Source: Acidovorax sp. 1608163 (lineage in GTDB: Bacteria; Pseudomonadota; Gammaproteobacteria; Burkholderiales; Burkholderiaceae_C). Taken from it: a stretch of 64,000 nt of DNA. Shown here piece after piece: positions 34,522-45,796 of the stretch. A model generated the notes under the pieces. The model searched no databases, was not told where the DNA came from, and worked only from the letters and a program-made list of their open reading frames with translations. Both the position numbers and the translations under genes were made by a program. The stretch is from NCBI RefSeq assembly GCF_003669015.1, contig NZ_CP033069.1, forward strand, positions 306,001 through 370,000, read 5' to 3'. Position 1 is the stretch's first letter, and the number at the start of each line of letters is the position of its first letter.

Positions 34522-34583
34522 GCTATTTAATTTGTAGCTGCTTGCGCTTATCAGTCAAGCGCTGCGGCCCAATAAGGCTTCGG
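34522..34583 (+). repeat. Hairpin repeat copy after exbD
   Basis: GCTATTTAATTTGTAGCTG head, CTTGCGCTTATCAGTCAAGCG hairpin (arms only partly shown), GCGGCCCAATAAGGC tail. It lies 11 bases after the exbD stop. Confidence 0.8.
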
Positions 34584-34760
34584 GTAGGGCTTTGATCTGC
34601 CAGCAGCGAGACCGCTTGGGCATCCAGGTGCAGGAGCGGCTTGGCCCTGACACTGCTCGCTCGCCGTGCCGTTTGCCCCGTGTCGGTCCGCTTCACCGCC
34701 TAAAATCCACCGATTGCAGCCCAGAGTGGGCTTGCTCCGTTCTCTCACCTTCAAGCTCCC

Positions 34761-37454
34761 ATGCAAGACAAATACTCCCACCAAGAGGTTGAACGCGCCG
34801 CGCACAGCCACTGGACTGCCCGCGACGCCTACCGCGTGACGGAAGACACCAGCAAGAAGAAGTTCTACGCCTGCTCCATGCTGCCCTACCCCAGCGGCAA
34901 GCTGCACATGGGCCACGTGCGCAACTACACCATCAACGACATGCTCACGCGCTACCTGCGCATGAACGGCCACAACGTCTTGATGCCCATGGGCTGGGAC
35001 GCCTTCGGCCTGCCCGCCGAAAACGCTGCGCTGAAGAACGGTGTGCCCCCGGCCAAGTGGACGTACGAAAACATCGCGTACATGAAAAAGCAGATGCAGG
35101 CCATGGGCCTGGCCATTGACTGGAGCCGCGAGGTGGCCACCTGCGACCCCGAGTACTACAAGTGGAACCAGTGGTTGTTCCTGAAAATGCTCGAAAAGGG
35201 CATTGCCTACCGCAAGACCCAGGTCGTGAACTGGGACCCGGTGGACCAGACCGTGCTGGCCAACGAGCAGGTGATTGACGGCAAAGGCTGGCGCACCGGC
35301 GCCACGGTCGAGAAGCGTGAGATCCCTGGCTACTACCTCAAGATCACCGACTACGCCGAAGAGCTGCTCGATTTTGTGACCGGCGACAAGCTGCCCGGCT
35401 GGCCCGAGCGTGTGAAGCTGATGCAGGAAAACTGGATCGGCAAGAGCGAAGGCGTGCGCTTCGCCTTCCCGCACGACATCCGGGGTGATGACGGCGCGCT
35501 GATCGGCGAAGGCAAGATGTACGTGTTCACCACGCGTGCCGACACCATCATGGGCGTGACCTTCTGCGCCGTGGCGCCTGAGCACCCGCTGGCCGCCCAT
35601 GCCGCCAAGACCAATCCTACGCTCAAGGCCTTCATCGAAGAATGCAAGAGCGGCGGCACCACCGAAGCCGAGCTGGCCACGCAAGAGAAGAAGGGCGTGC
35701 CCACGGGCCTGTTCGTCACGCACCCGCTGACCGACGAAAAAGTCGAGGTCTGGGTCGGCAACTACGTGCTGATGGGCTATGGCGACGGCGCCGTGATGGG
35801 CGTGCCTGCCCATGATGAGCGCGACTTCGCATTCGCCCTGAAGTACGGCATCGAGATCAAGCAGGTCGTGCTGGTCGATGGCGAGCACTTTGACTACCAC
35901 CAGTGGAACGACTGGTATGGCGACAAGCAACGCGGCGTGACCATCAACTCCGACAGCTTCAGCGGCCTGTCGTACAAGGAAGCCGTGAACGCCGTGGCCC
36001 ATGCGCTGGAGCAAAAGGGCCTGGGCGAGAAGAAGACCACCTGGCGCCTGCGCGACTGGGGCGTGAGCCGCCAGCGCTACTGGGGCACGCCGATCCCGAT
36101 CATCCACTGCGACGAGCACGGTGCCGTGCCCGTGCCCGAAAAAGACCTGCCCGTGGTGCTGCCGCAAGACTGCATCCCCGACGGCTCGGGCAACCCGCTG
36201 CACAAGCACGAAGGCTTCCACGCGGGCGTGACCTGCCCCGTGTGTGGCAAGGCTGCGCGCCGCGAGACGGACACCATGGACACGTTCGTGGACAGCTCGT
36301 GGTACTTCATGCGGTATTGCGACCCCAAGAATGCGGACGCCATGGTGGCCGGTGGTGCCGACTACTGGATGCCGATGGACCAGTACATCGGCGGCATTGA
36401 ACACGCCATCCTGCACTTGCTGTACGCGCGCTTCTGGACCAAGGTCATGCGTGACCTGGGGCTGGTGAAAGTGGACGAGCCCTTCACCAAGCTGCTTACG
36501 CAGGGCATGGTGCTCAACCACATCTACAGCCGCCGCACCGCCAAGGGCGGCAAGGACTACTTCTGGCCGCACGACGTGGAGCATGTGCTCGATGAAGGCG
36601 GCAAGATCATCGGTGCCAAGCTCAAGAACGAAGCCACCAGCGGCGACGGCATGTTGCCCGTGGGCACGCCCATCGAGTACGAGGGTGTGGGCACCATGTC
36701 CAAGTCCAAGAACAACGGTGTGGACCCGCAGGACCTGATCGAGAAGTACGGCGCCGACACGGCCCGCCTGTACACCATGTTCACCGCCCCGCCTGAAGCC
36801 ACCCTGGAGTGGAACGACGCCGCCGTGGAAGGCAGCTACCGCTTCCTGCGCCGGGTGTGGAATTTCGGCGTCAAGCTCGCCGCCATTGACCGCGATGCCG
36901 CCATCGCCAGCGTGGCCGGTGCCAGCAGCCTGCAAGACGTGCAGTTTGGCAAGGAAGCCAAGGCCCTGCGCCTGGAGATCCACAACGTGCTCAAGCAGGT
37001 GGACTACGACTACCAGCGCATGCAGTACAACACCGTGGTCTCCGGCGCGATGAAGATGATCAACGCGCTCGAAGACTTCAAGGCCACCGATTCGGCCGGC
37101 GCCCAGGTGGCGCTGATCGAAGGCTTTGGCATCCTGCTGCGCAGCCTGTACCCCGCCACCCCGCACATCGCCCACAGCCTGTGGGAAAGCCTGGGCTACG
37201 CGGGTGCCCTGGGTGACCTGCTGGACGCCGCCTGGCCCCAGGTGGATGCCAATGCGCTGGTGCAGGACGAGATCGAACTCATGCTGCAGGTCAACGGCAA
37301 GCTGCGTGGCTCGATCCTAGTGCCCGCGCAAGCCGACAAGGCCGAGATCGAGCGCGTGGCCCTGGCGAGCGAGGCTTTTATCGCCCAGGCTGCCGGTGCC
37401 GCGCCCAAGCGCGTCATCGTGGTGCCAGGTCGCCTGGTGAACGTGGTCGTGTGA
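34761..37454 (+). CDS. leuS: Leucyl-tRNA synthetase
   Basis: 897 residues, class Ia synthetase. HIGH motif as [14 protein letters not shown]1 editing-domain segment [21 protein letters not shown] as [12 protein letters not shown], and the C-terminal anticodon-binding region ending in [14 protein letters not shown]. The ATG at 34761 gives [18 protein letters not shown], the usual start. A TAAAAT hexamer (34701-34706) is a plausible -10 element. Downstream is lptE, as expected, after a short inverted repeat. Confidence 0.97.
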   Translation: MQDKYSHQEVERAAHSHWTARDAYRVTEDTSKKKFYACSMLPYPSGKLHMGHVRNYTINDMLTRYLRMNGHNVLMPMGWDAFGLPAENAALKNGVPPAKWTYENIAYMKKQMQAMGLAIDWSREVATCDPEYYKWNQWLFLKMLEKGIAYRKTQVVNWDPVDQTVLANEQVIDGKGWRTGATVEKREIPGYYLKITDYAEELLDFVTGDKLPGWPERVKLMQENWIGKSEGVRFAFPHDIRGDDGALIGEGKMYVFTTRADTIMGVTFCAVAPEHPLAAHAAKTNPTLKAFIEECKSGGTTEAELATQEKKGVPTGLFVTHPLTDEKVEVWVGNYVLMGYGDGAVMGVPAHDERDFAFALKYGIEIKQVVLVDGEHFDYHQWNDWYGDKQRGVTINSDSFSGLSYKEAVNAVAHALEQKGLGEKKTTWRLRDWGVSRQRYWGTPIPIIHCDEHGAVPVPEKDLPVVLPQDCIPDGSGNPLHKHEGFHAGVTCPVCGKAARRETDTMDTFVDSSWYFMRYCDPKNADAMVAGGADYWMPMDQYIGGIEHAILHLLYARFWTKVMRDLGLVKVDEPFTKLLTQGMVLNHIYSRRTAKGGKDYFWPHDVEHVLDEGGKIIGAKLKNEATSGDGMLPVGTPIEYEGVGTMSKSKNNGVDPQDLIEKYGADTARLYTMFTAPPEATLEWNDAAVEGSYRFLRRVWNFGVKLAAIDRDAAIASVAGASSLQDVQFGKEAKALRLEIHNVLKQVDYDYQRMQYNTVVSGAMKMINALEDFKATDSAGAQVALIEGFGILLRSLYPATPHIAHSLWESLGYAGALGDLLDAAWPQVDANALVQDEIELMLQVNGKLRGSILVPAQADKAEIERVALASEAFIAQAAGAAPKRVIVVPGRLVNVVV

Positions 37455-37460
37455 GGTGAA

Positions 37461-37499
37461 GCAGCCCGCGCTCTCCAAAAGAAAGGCGCTGCGGGCTGC
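37461..37499. repeat. Inverted repeat between leuS and lptE
   Basis: 9-bp arms GCAGCCCGC and GCGGGCTGC separated by 21 bases, without a T tract; possibly an attenuating or mRNA-processing hairpin. Confidence 0.5.
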
Positions 37500-37546
37500 G
37501 TTCCATGAGGGGCCTGCGGGCCCAGCCAACGCAACAAACAACTGAT

Positions 37547-38050
37547 ATGCAAAGACGCACTCTGCTGACCCTGGTTCCTACTGCCGTGCTGGCGGGCTGC
37601 GGCTTTCGCCTGCGTGGCGTGCCGGAGTTCGCTTTCTCGTCGCTCTACATTGCGGCGCCCACGGGCTCGTCGCTGGCGCGCGAGTTGCAGCGCACGCTCG
37701 ATGGCTCGGGCAGTCAGCTCAAGGTGCTGCGCAATGCGGCCGACCTGCCCACCGCGCAGGTGGTGATCGACCTCCTCTCGGAGCAGCGCGATCGCGTGGT
37801 GGTGGGGCAGAACGCCTCGGGCCAGGTGCGCGAAGTGCAGTTGCGATTGAGGGTGAAGTTTCGCCTGCGCACGCCGGGCAGCGTGGAGATGATCCCCGAG
37901 ACCGAGATCCAGCAGCAGCGCGACATGACGTACAGCGAAACCCAGGCGCTGTCGAAAGAGGCCGAAGAAGCCTTGCTGTACCGCAACATGCAGACCGACA
38001 TCGTGCAGCAACTGCTGCGTCGCCTGTCGGTGGCCAAGCTGCCGCAGTGA
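37547..38050 (+). CDS. lptE: LPS-assembly lipoprotein LptE
   Basis: 167 residues from ATG 37547; signal and lipobox TAVLAGC, then the LptE start GFRLRGVPEFAFSSLYIAAP. It is the outer-membrane plug and partner of LptD. In relatives it is followed by holA; here the next same-strand core gene, holA, is 14 kb away, and a reverse-oriented hairpin repeat starts 26 bases after the stop, next to a minus-strand catabolic operon. Confidence 0.92.
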   Translation: MQRRTLLTLVPTAVLAGCGFRLRGVPEFAFSSLYIAAPTGSSLARELQRTLDGSGSQLKVLRNAADLPTAQVVIDLLSEQRDRVVVGQNASGQVREVQLRLRVKFRLRTPGSVEMIPETEIQQQRDMTYSETQALSKEAEEALLYRNMQTDIVQQLLRRLSVAKLPQ

Positions 38051-38076
38051 CGGTGCGGTGTCTCGGTTCTCTATAG

Positions 38077-38130
38077 AAAACGCCTCTAGGGCGCATTCAT
38101 AAAGCGCAGCCAGCTATTGTTTTGATAGCT
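38077..38130 (-). repeat. Hairpin repeat copy at the left edge of the 14-kb insert
   Basis: On the minus strand: GCTATCAAAACAATAGCTG head, GCTGCGCTTTATG, GCGCCCTAGAGGCGTTTT. It is oriented opposite to the copy at 52051-52112, which lies at the other end of the insert. Confidence 0.75.
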
Positions 38131-38153
38131 GTCTGTTCTTTCTTGGGCGCATA

Positions 38154-39635
38154 TTAGGGGGCTGTTGTGCTGTGGGCCCGCCGCACAAATCGGCCCGCCC
38201 GCGCGCCCGTGGCGCGCTGCGCAGCGGTGTAGCTCAGCACGCCGTTCACCCACACCTGCTCGATGCCTTCGCTGAACTGCTGGGGCTGCTCGAACGTGGC
38301 CAGGTCGCGCACGCGCTCGGGGTCAAACACCACCACATCGGCCATGTGCCCCGCCTGCAGCAGGCCGCGCCCGCCGAGGCGAAAGCGCTGGGCCGACAAG
38401 CCTGTCATCTTGTGCACTGCCTCTTCGAGCTGCAGCAGGCCCTTGTCGCGCCAGTAGCAGGCCAACACGCGCGGAAAGGCGCCCCACAGGCGCGGGTGCG
38501 GGCGCTCGTCGTGTGGCAGCCCGTCCGATCCGATCATGGACAGCGGGTGCGCAATCACACGCTCCACATCGTCCTCGCGCATCTGAAAGTAGCAGGCCCC
38601 GCCGGGTTTGAGGCGCACGGCGGCCTCCTGTTGGGGCACGCCCCACTCGCGCGCAATGTCGGCCAGGTAGCGCCCGGCCATCTCAGGGTGCGGCTGGCTG
38701 CCGGTGATGAGGATGTCGATGATGCCGTCCACCAGGTCCTCGCGCAGCACGGTGGAGCCAGCGGTGTACGGGTACACGTCCATCGCAATCTCCTGGCCCT
38801 GTGCCAACTGGTCGATCAGCGGCAGGGTCTCGCGCGTGCGGCCCCAGTTGGCGGGCCCGGCGCATTTGTGGTGCGAGATCACCAGCGGCAGGCCCGACTG
38901 GCGGGCCGTGAGCGCGGCCTCTTGCAACGCAGGCAGGATGCCCGCCAGCTCGTCTCGGATGTGCGTGGCATACACGCCGCCGTGGCGCGCCGCCACCGAG
39001 GCCACGGCCACCAACTCCTCCACATCGGCCGCATAGGCCTCGCTGTAGAAGATGCCCGACGAGAGGCCCAGGGCCCCGGCGGCCATGGCTTCTTCCATGT
39101 CGGCGGCCATGGCGGCGCGCTCGTTGGTGGTGGCCGTCTGGCGCAGGTCGGCCAGGTGGCGCATGCGCAGGGCCGTGTGGCCCATCAGCGCGGCCACGTT
39201 CACGGCGGGCAGGGCGGCGTCCACGGCGCGGGCGTAGTCGGCCATGCTGGCGTGGCGAAACTGCAGGCGCCCCAGCAGCGAGAGCGGGGCGAGCGGGCTG
39301 TCGGTGACCACCGGCGCCAGCGAGATCCCGCAGTTGCCCACGATCACGGTGGTGATGCCCTGCGAGAGCTTGGGCAGCATGGTGGGCGCGTCCAGCACGG
39401 CAGCATCGTCGTGCGTGTGCACGTCGATGAAGCCGGGGGCGATCACGCGGCCGGTGCAGTCCACCTCGGTGAAGTGTTCGCAGGCCCGCGCACGGGCCAG
39501 GGCGGCGGGGTCGATCTGGCCGTGCGGGGCCAGGGCGGTGATGTGGTCACCTTCGATCAGCAGATCACCCACCCAGCCCGGGCGGGGGGTGCCGTCCACG
39601 ATGCGGCCATTGCTCAGCAGCGTTGCGTGCGCCAT
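38154..39635 (-). CDS. N-acyl-D-amino-acid deacylase family amidohydrolase
   Basis: 493 residues of the D-aminoacylase branch of the amidohydrolase superfamily. Metal-binding HTHDD (His73, His75) follows the sheet VIAPGFIDV, and VIVGNCGISLAP supplies Cys102, the diagnostic zinc ligand of this family. Later SHHKCAG and GSDGLPHDERPHPR give further ligands. It hydrolyses N-acyl groups from D-configured amino acids. In this operon (transporter, DSD1-type deaminase, KDG kinase divergent) I infer that N-acetyl-D-glucosaminate is a likely substrate; ordinary N-acyl-D-amino acids are the alternative. Last gene of the eight-gene operon. Confidence 0.9.
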   Translation of the reverse strand: MAHATLLSNGRIVDGTPRPGWVGDLLIEGDHITALAPHGQIDPAALARARACEHFTEVDCTGRVIAPGFIDVHTHDDAAVLDAPTMLPKLSQGITTVIVGNCGISLAPVVTDSPLAPLSLLGRLQFRHASMADYARAVDAALPAVNVAALMGHTALRMRHLADLRQTATTNERAAMAADMEEAMAAGALGLSSGIFYSEAYAADVEELVAVASVAARHGGVYATHIRDELAGILPALQEAALTARQSGLPLVISHHKCAGPANWGRTRETLPLIDQLAQGQEIAMDVYPYTAGSTVLREDLVDGIIDILITGSQPHPEMAGRYLADIAREWGVPQQEAAVRLKPGGACYFQMREDDVERVIAHPLSMIGSDGLPHDERPHPRLWGAFPRVLACYWRDKGLLQLEEAVHKMTGLSAQRFRLGGRGLLQAGHMADVVVFDPERVRDLATFEQPQQFSEGIEQVWVNGVLSYTAAQRATGARAGRFVRRAHSTTAP

Positions 39636-39636
39636 G

Positions 39637-40599
39637 TCATTCCTCTGCGGCCAGGCCGCGCGATGGGTTAGGGGCTTGGCTGGCGGCGCTGGAGTGGCTC
39701 TGGCCCGCGTGGCTGTCAAAGGCACCGACGTACTCGGCGCTGTCAAAACCGTGTTTGTGCAGCAGCTGCTTGAACTGCTGCAGCCCGCGGGTGGCCACGG
39801 GGCCCAGCTTTTGCGCCAGGCGCACGGTCAGGATTTCAATCACCACCAGGTGGGCCAGATAGGCCTCGGTGCCTACGCGCATCACGGCGTCCTGCGGCAC
39901 CGACACGGCCAGCACCAGGTCGGCCACCTCCGCCAGCGGCGTGCCGGGCTGCGTCAGCGCCACCACGGTGGCGCCTTGGGATCTTGCAAACCGGGCCGCC
40001 TCCAGTGCATAGGGCATGCGGCCCACGTGCGAGATGACAAAGGCCACGCCATCGGGCCCCAGCGTGCTGGCCGACACGAGCTGCTGGTGCGCATCAAAAA
40101 TCGCGTTGGCCGTGCAGCCCAGGCGGAACAGGCGGCTTTGCAGCTCGCTGGCCATGAAGGTGGAGGCGGCACCGACCGAGTAGCAGTCGATGCGCCGCGC
40201 CTGCGCCAGCCGCTCGGCCACGCGGTCGAGCACTTCGGCGTCGAGGTTGCGGCCCAGCTCGGTCAGCGACGACACGGCCGCGTGCACGATCTTGCTGGCC
40301 ACGTCCTGCGCGCTGTCATCGGCCAGCACGCTGCGGTGCAGGTGCGAGCCCGACACAGCCAGATCCTGCGCCAGGGCGACCATGAATTCGCGCACCGAGT
40401 CGTGGCCAAAGCTGCGGCAGGTGCGCACGATGGTGGGCATGGACACGCCCGCCTGCTGGGCCAGTTGCTCCACGGTGGCGACCACGGCGGCGCGTGGGTC
40501 GTCCAGCACCACGCGCACCACGCTGCGCTGCGCCTCGGGCAGGTCGGGCTGGCGCTCACGCAGTTGCTGTAGCAGGCTGGTAGGGGTTGGTTTGGACAT
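39637..40599 (-). CDS. RpiR-family transcriptional regulator
   Basis: 320 residues: an N-terminal helix-turn-helix (VEQLAQQAGVSMPTIVRTCR, about 46-65) and a SIS sugar-phosphate-binding domain (RRIDCYSVGAASTFMASELQ and RSQGATVVALTQ). RpiR proteins, including HexR, respond to phosphosugars such as KDPG, which would be the end product of the pathway proposed here. It lies between the deaminase and deacylase genes with 1-2-base gaps. Its probable binding sites are the two inverted repeats in the 47408-47524 divergent promoter region. Confidence 0.9.
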   Translation of the reverse strand: MSKPTPTSLLQQLRERQPDLPEAQRSVVRVVLDDPRAAVVATVEQLAQQAGVSMPTIVRTCRSFGHDSVREFMVALAQDLAVSGSHLHRSVLADDSAQDVASKIVHAAVSSLTELGRNLDAEVLDRVAERLAQARRIDCYSVGAASTFMASELQSRLFRLGCTANAIFDAHQQLVSASTLGPDGVAFVISHVGRMPYALEAARFARSQGATVVALTQPGTPLAEVADLVLAVSVPQDAVMRVGTEAYLAHLVVIEILTVRLAQKLGPVATRGLQQFKQLLHKHGFDSAEYVGAFDSHAGQSHSSAASQAPNPSRGLAAEE

Positions 40600-40601
40600 G
40601 G

Positions 40602-41888
40602 TCAAAAACGGGTGCTGATGGCGCGGGTGATGGTGCCTTCGTCGTTCACGAGCGGCAGCCAGCGCCATTTGTCAAAAGTGGTGCAGGGGTGCGAGATGCC
40701 CAGGGCCACCCGGTCGCCCACGGCGGGGGCGGGGCCTGCCGAAGGGTCGTAGCGCAGGTAGGCGTGGTGGTCGTTGAGCGCGCTCACCGTCCACCCGGTG
40801 GGGGTGCTGGCAGCGCGGCGCTCGTGGCGCGGCGCCCAGCGCACGGGCACGGGCATCTCCAGATCGTACGAGACATCGCGCCGCCCGCCAGTGAGCAGGG
40901 CCAGCCCGGGCTCGGGCACCGATTGCACCATGGTCCAGACTTCGAGCGCGGGGCGCAGCGAGGCGTCCAGTCCCTCGCGCTGCTCCACATGCTTCAAAAA
41001 GCGCTGGTAGTTGCCATGGTCGTGCGTGACGTAGCAGCCCGAGCGCAGCACGCCCAGCACGGGCTGGGAAAGCCCTTGGGTGCGCAGCAGCGGGATGACC
41101 AGGTCGAACACGGCCGAGCCGCCTGCGGTGAGCAGGATCTCCGCATCGGCAAACAGGTCCTGCGCATCGCACGCGCGGGCCACTTCGGTCACGCGGCGCA
41201 CCAGGGCCGTGACTTCGCGTGCATCGTGCTCGCTGTCGCAGCGGGCCACGCCGCCTTCGTAGCATTCCACACCGCCCAGCTGTACGGCGGGCGATTGGGC
41301 CATGGCCTGGGCCAGCGCCAGGGCTTCTTCCAGCGTGCGGCAGCCGGTGCGTTGGCCGGGCACGCCCATCTCCAGCAGGGTGTCCAGGCGCTTTTCACCG
41401 CGCGCAGTGTGGCCGCGTCGCTCGGCCCAGTCTTCAATGCAGCGCAGCTGCGCCAGGCTGTCGATGAGGAACCACACGCGCAGGTCGGCGTGGCGCTGCA
41501 GCAGCGCGTGCAGCCCGTCCAGGTCAGCATCGCACAGCACCTGGTTGGCAATGATGGCGCGGCGCGCACCGGCCTCCACCCCTACGCTGAGCTGGTACAC
41601 AGTGGCAAAGGTCAGGCCCCAGGCGCCCGCCTGCAGCTGCTCGGCAAACAGCTCGGGCGACAGCGTGGTCTTGCCGTGCGGCGCCAGGGCCACGCCCTTG
41701 CGCTCGGCATAGGCCTGCATCCAGGCCAGGTTGTGGGCCAGGGCGCTTTCGCGGATGACGGCGATGGGCAAGGGCAGGTCGCCCGCCAGCACGTTCCAGC
41801 CGCGCTGGCCCAGGTCGGCGGGGCGGCAGGGCGTTGCGTGCAGCGGGTAGCCCTTGCAGCGGTGGTCAAGCAGGAATTCTTCGGTCAT
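40602..41888 (-). CDS. DSD1-type PLP-dependent D-amino-acid deaminase (D-serine dehydratase-like)
   Basis: 428 residues of the fold-III alanine-racemase/D-threonine aldolase group. The PLP Lys is in APHGKTT (Lys73). Near the C-terminus SHPCTTFDKW (His400, Cys402) is the zinc site of DSD1-type D-serine dehydratases, so dehydration/deamination is more likely than aldol cleavage. Candidate substrates are D-serine, D-threonine or, given the neighbours, D-glucosaminate (giving KDG and ammonia). RidA, encoded divergently, would clear the enamine/imine intermediate. The start overlaps the upstream ATPase gene by 4 bases. Confidence 0.87.
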   Translation of the reverse strand: MTEEFLLDHRCKGYPLHATPCRPADLGQRGWNVLAGDLPLPIAVIRESALAHNLAWMQAYAERKGVALAPHGKTTLSPELFAEQLQAGAWGLTFATVYQLSVGVEAGARRAIIANQVLCDADLDGLHALLQRHADLRVWFLIDSLAQLRCIEDWAERRGHTARGEKRLDTLLEMGVPGQRTGCRTLEEALALAQAMAQSPAVQLGGVECYEGGVARCDSEHDAREVTALVRRVTEVARACDAQDLFADAEILLTAGGSAVFDLVIPLLRTQGLSQPVLGVLRSGCYVTHDHGNYQRFLKHVEQREGLDASLRPALEVWTMVQSVPEPGLALLTGGRRDVSYDLEMPVPVRWAPRHERRAASTPTGWTVSALNDHHAYLRYDPSAGPAPAVGDRVALGISHPCTTFDKWRWLPLVNDEGTITRAISTRF

Positions 41889-42903
41889 GGTGCGGGGTGA
41901 GAGGGTGCGGTTTTCCAGCAGGCGTGCAGGTGGCCGGGGGCCACTTCGCGCAGCTGCATGTCGGCGCTGGCGCAGCGCGCCTCGGCCTGGGGGCAGCGGG
42001 TGCGGAACACGCAGCCCGAGGGCGGGTTGGCCGGGCTGGGCAGGTCGCCTTGCAGCAGCGCAATGCTGCGGCGCTGGGCGGGGTCGGGGATGGGTGCTGC
42101 GGCCAGCAGGGCCTGGGTGTAGGGGTGCTGGGGCTGGGCGTACAGCGCCTCGGTGGGGGCGATCTCCATCACCCGGCCCAGGTACAGCACCACTACGCGG
42201 TCGCACAGGTACTCCACCACATCCAGGTCGTGCGAGATGAACAGCAGCGTGAGGCCCAGCTGCTCCTTCAGTTCGCCCAGCAGGTTCACCACCTGTGCCT
42301 GGATGGACACATCCAGCGCCGACAGCGGCTCGTCGGCCACGATGAACTGGGGCTCCACCGCCAGCGCGCGGGCAATGCCGATGCGCTGGCGCTGCCCGCC
42401 CGAAAACTCGTGCGGAAAACGCTCGGCATGCTCGGGCCTGAGGCCCACCTGCTCCAGCAGCTGGTGGATGCGCGGCAGGCGCGCGGCGCCCTTGGCCAAG
42501 CCGTGCGTATCCAGCGCCTCGGCCAGCACATCGCGGATGCGCATGCGCGGGTTCAGGCTGGCGTAGGGGTCCTGAAAAATGATCTGGATCTGCGAGCGCA
42601 GCGGCCGGTATTGCGACTGCGAGAGCTGAGCCAGGTCTTGCGGTGCGGCGCCGCCGTGGTAGCGCATCTGCCCGCTGGTCGGGTCCACCAGGCGCGTGAG
42701 CAGGCGGCCAATGGTGCTCTTGCCCGAGCCCGATTCGCCCACCAGGCCCAGGGTCTCGCCCCGGCGGATGGTGAAGCTCACATCGTCCACCGCGCGCACG
42801 GGGTGCGGGCCGCTGCCAAAGTGTTTGCGCAGGTGGGCAATTTCCAAAAGCGGTGCGGCGGTGTCGGTCGGTGCCATGGGCTGTGGGGTGTTCAGGACGG
42901 CGT

Positions 42904-42907
<4 letters not shown>
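41885..42907 (-). CDS. Peptide-type ABC transporter ATP-binding protein (DppF-like)
   Basis: 340 residues: Walker [10 protein letters not shown], signature [15 protein letters not shown], Walker [17 protein letters not shown], and the C-terminal oligopeptide-type region ending in [18 protein letters not shown] with its Cys cluster. It forms a heterodimer with the next ATPase to energise import through the two permeases. Such Dpp/Opp-type systems also carry chito-oligosaccharides in Vibrio. It overlaps neighbours by 4 bases on both sides. Confidence 0.93.
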
Positions 42908-43967
<1,060 letters not shown>

Positions 43968-43971
<4 letters not shown>

Positions 43972-44831
43972 ACGGTCTTCTTCAGTTTGGGGTCGAGCAG
44001 GTCGCGCACGCCGTCGCCCAGCATTTGCAGCGACAGGGCCGTGAGCACGATGGCCACGCCGGGGGCAAAAATGGTCCAGAAGGCCTTGTCGGCATAGTCC
44101 AGGCTGCCCGCGATCATGGTGCCCCAGGTGGGGATATCAGGCGGCACGCCCACGCCGAGGAAGGACAGGCCCGCTTCGGCCAGGATGGCGTAGGCAAAGA
44201 TGAAGGTCACCTGCACCAGGATGGGCGACATGAGGTTGGGCAGGATATGGCGCCACAGGATGAGGTGCGTGCGCACGCCCAGGGCGCGGGCCGCGTCCAC
44301 AAACAGCAGCTCGCGCAGCACCAGCGTGGTGGCGCGCACCACACGCGCCACGCGCGGGGTGTAGACGATGACCAGCGCCAGCATCACGTTCCACAGCGAC
44401 ACGCCGAGGATGGACACGAGGGCGATGCCCAGCAGGATGTCGGGGAAGGACATCATCGCGTCCACCACGCGCATCAGCGGTGCATCCAGCTTGCGAAAGA
44501 ACCCCGCAAACATGCCCAGCAGCGTGCCCAGCAGCACGGCGCCTGCGGCGGTGACCAGGCCAATCAGCAGCGAGTAGCGCGCGCCGTGCACGATGCGCAG
44601 CAGCACATCGCGGCCCAGCTCGTCGGTGCCCGCCCAGTGCGTGCCCGAAGGCGCGTGCAGCCGTTCGCTGATCGACAGGGCGTTGGGGTCCGCATCGGAC
44701 ACCCAGGGGAAGACGACAGCGATGCTGGCCACCAGCACAATCACGATGGCTGAGGCCAGCACCACCTTGCGGGCGAACAGGCGGCGCAGCACGGCCCGCA
44801 GGCGGTGCCAGAAGGAAGGGCTCGGGTTCAT
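43968..44831 (-). CDS. Peptide-type ABC transporter permease (DppC-like)
   Basis: 287 residues with six membrane segments. The N-terminal helix is followed by the DppC-type periplasmic motif [17 protein letters not shown], and the cytoplasmic coupling loop is [21 protein letters not shown]. It ends in [10 protein letters not shown], the usual DppC end. It overlaps the DppB-like and DppD-like genes by 4 bases each. Confidence 0.94.
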
Positions 44832-45778
44832 GGGGCTTCCAGGCGGATACGGGGGTCCACCAGCGTGTAGAGAAAGTCGATGGCCAGGTTGATGAAGACG
44901 TAGATGGCGGCAATCACCAGCAGCGTGCCCTGGATCACGGGGTAGTCGCGCCGCAGCACGGCCCGCACCACCAGGTTGCCCACGCCGGGCAGGTTGAAGA
45001 CGGTCTCGGTCACCACGGTGCCGCCAATCATCAGCGCCATGGTTAGCCCCAGCACAGTGACGATGGGCACCAGCGCGTTGCGCAGCACATGCTTGACCAT
45101 GATGGTGCCCTCGGGCAGGCCCTTGGCGCGGGCGGTGCGCACGTAGTCCTCGCCCAGGATGTCGAGCATGGAGGCGCGCGTGAAGCGGATGATGAGCGCC
45201 GAGTTGAGCAGGCCCAGCACCAGCGCGGGCAGCATCAGGTGCTGCAATCGCTCGCCCAGCGTGGCCGTGGGGTCGCCGTAGCCCGAGGCCGGAAACCACC
45301 CCAGCTTGACCGCAAACAGCTGGATGAGGATGAGGCCCAGCCAGAAGCTGGGCACGCTGGCGCCCAGCATGGCCACGCCGCTCACGGCCTGGTCGGTGGC
45401 GCTGCCGCGCCAGACAGCGGCGGCCATGCCGCAGGGCACGCCCACCAGCGCCGCAATGCCCACGGCAAACAGCGCGAGGAACAACGTGGGCTCCGCCCGC
45501 TCCAGCAGGGCCTGGGCCACGGGGCGCTGCAGGAACAGCGACTGCCCCAGGTTGCCCTGCAGCAGCTCGCCCACCCACAGCCCAAACTGCACGGGCAGGG
45601 GTTTGTCCAGCCCATACTGCGCGCGGGCCTGGGCAATGTCGGCGGCGGTGGCCTGGTCGCCCAGCAGCAGCGCCACGGGGTCCCCAGAGGCCAGCCGCGT
45701 GAGGCAGAACACCAGCACCGCCACCAGGGCCAGCACCACCACGGCGCCGCCCAGGCGCTTCAACAGAAATCGCATCAT
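44828..45778 (-). CDS. Peptide-type ABC transporter permease (DppB-like)
   Basis: 316 residues, beginning with the typical MRFLLKRLGGAVVVLALVAV helix and a periplasmic region DPVALLLGDQATAADIAQAR. The coupling loop is DYVRTARAKGLPEGTIMVKH, and the end is AIDFLYTLVDPRIRLE. Two ATG codons stand side by side at the start; either could be used. It lies 18 bases downstream of the binding-protein gene. Confidence 0.94.
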   Translation of the reverse strand: MMRFLLKRLGGAVVVLALVAVLVFCLTRLASGDPVALLLGDQATAADIAQARAQYGLDKPLPVQFGLWVGELLQGNLGQSLFLQRPVAQALLERAEPTLFLALFAVGIAALVGVPCGMAAAVWRGSATDQAVSGVAMLGASVPSFWLGLILIQLFAVKLGWFPASGYGDPTATLGERLQHLMLPALVLGLLNSALIIRFTRASMLDILGEDYVRTARAKGLPEGTIMVKHVLRNALVPIVTVLGLTMALMIGGTVVTETVFNLPGVGNLVVRAVLRRDYPVIQGTLLVIAAIYVFINLAIDFLYTLVDPRIRLEAP

Positions 45779-45796
45779 GGTGCTGTCTGCCCCTGC

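Noticed and set aside
36690..36720. KMSKS motif of leuS begins with Thr (TMSKS)
   Set aside because: The first position of this motif varies among bacterial leucyl-tRNA synthetases; not a defect.
34551..37175. 874-codon open frame antisense to leuS
   Set aside because: His/Val/Leu-rich translation typical of the complement of a high-G+C gene; leuS is unmistakable on the other strand.
37461..37499. Terminator after leuS
   Set aside because: The inverted repeat has a 21-base loop and no T tract; listed only as an inverted repeat.
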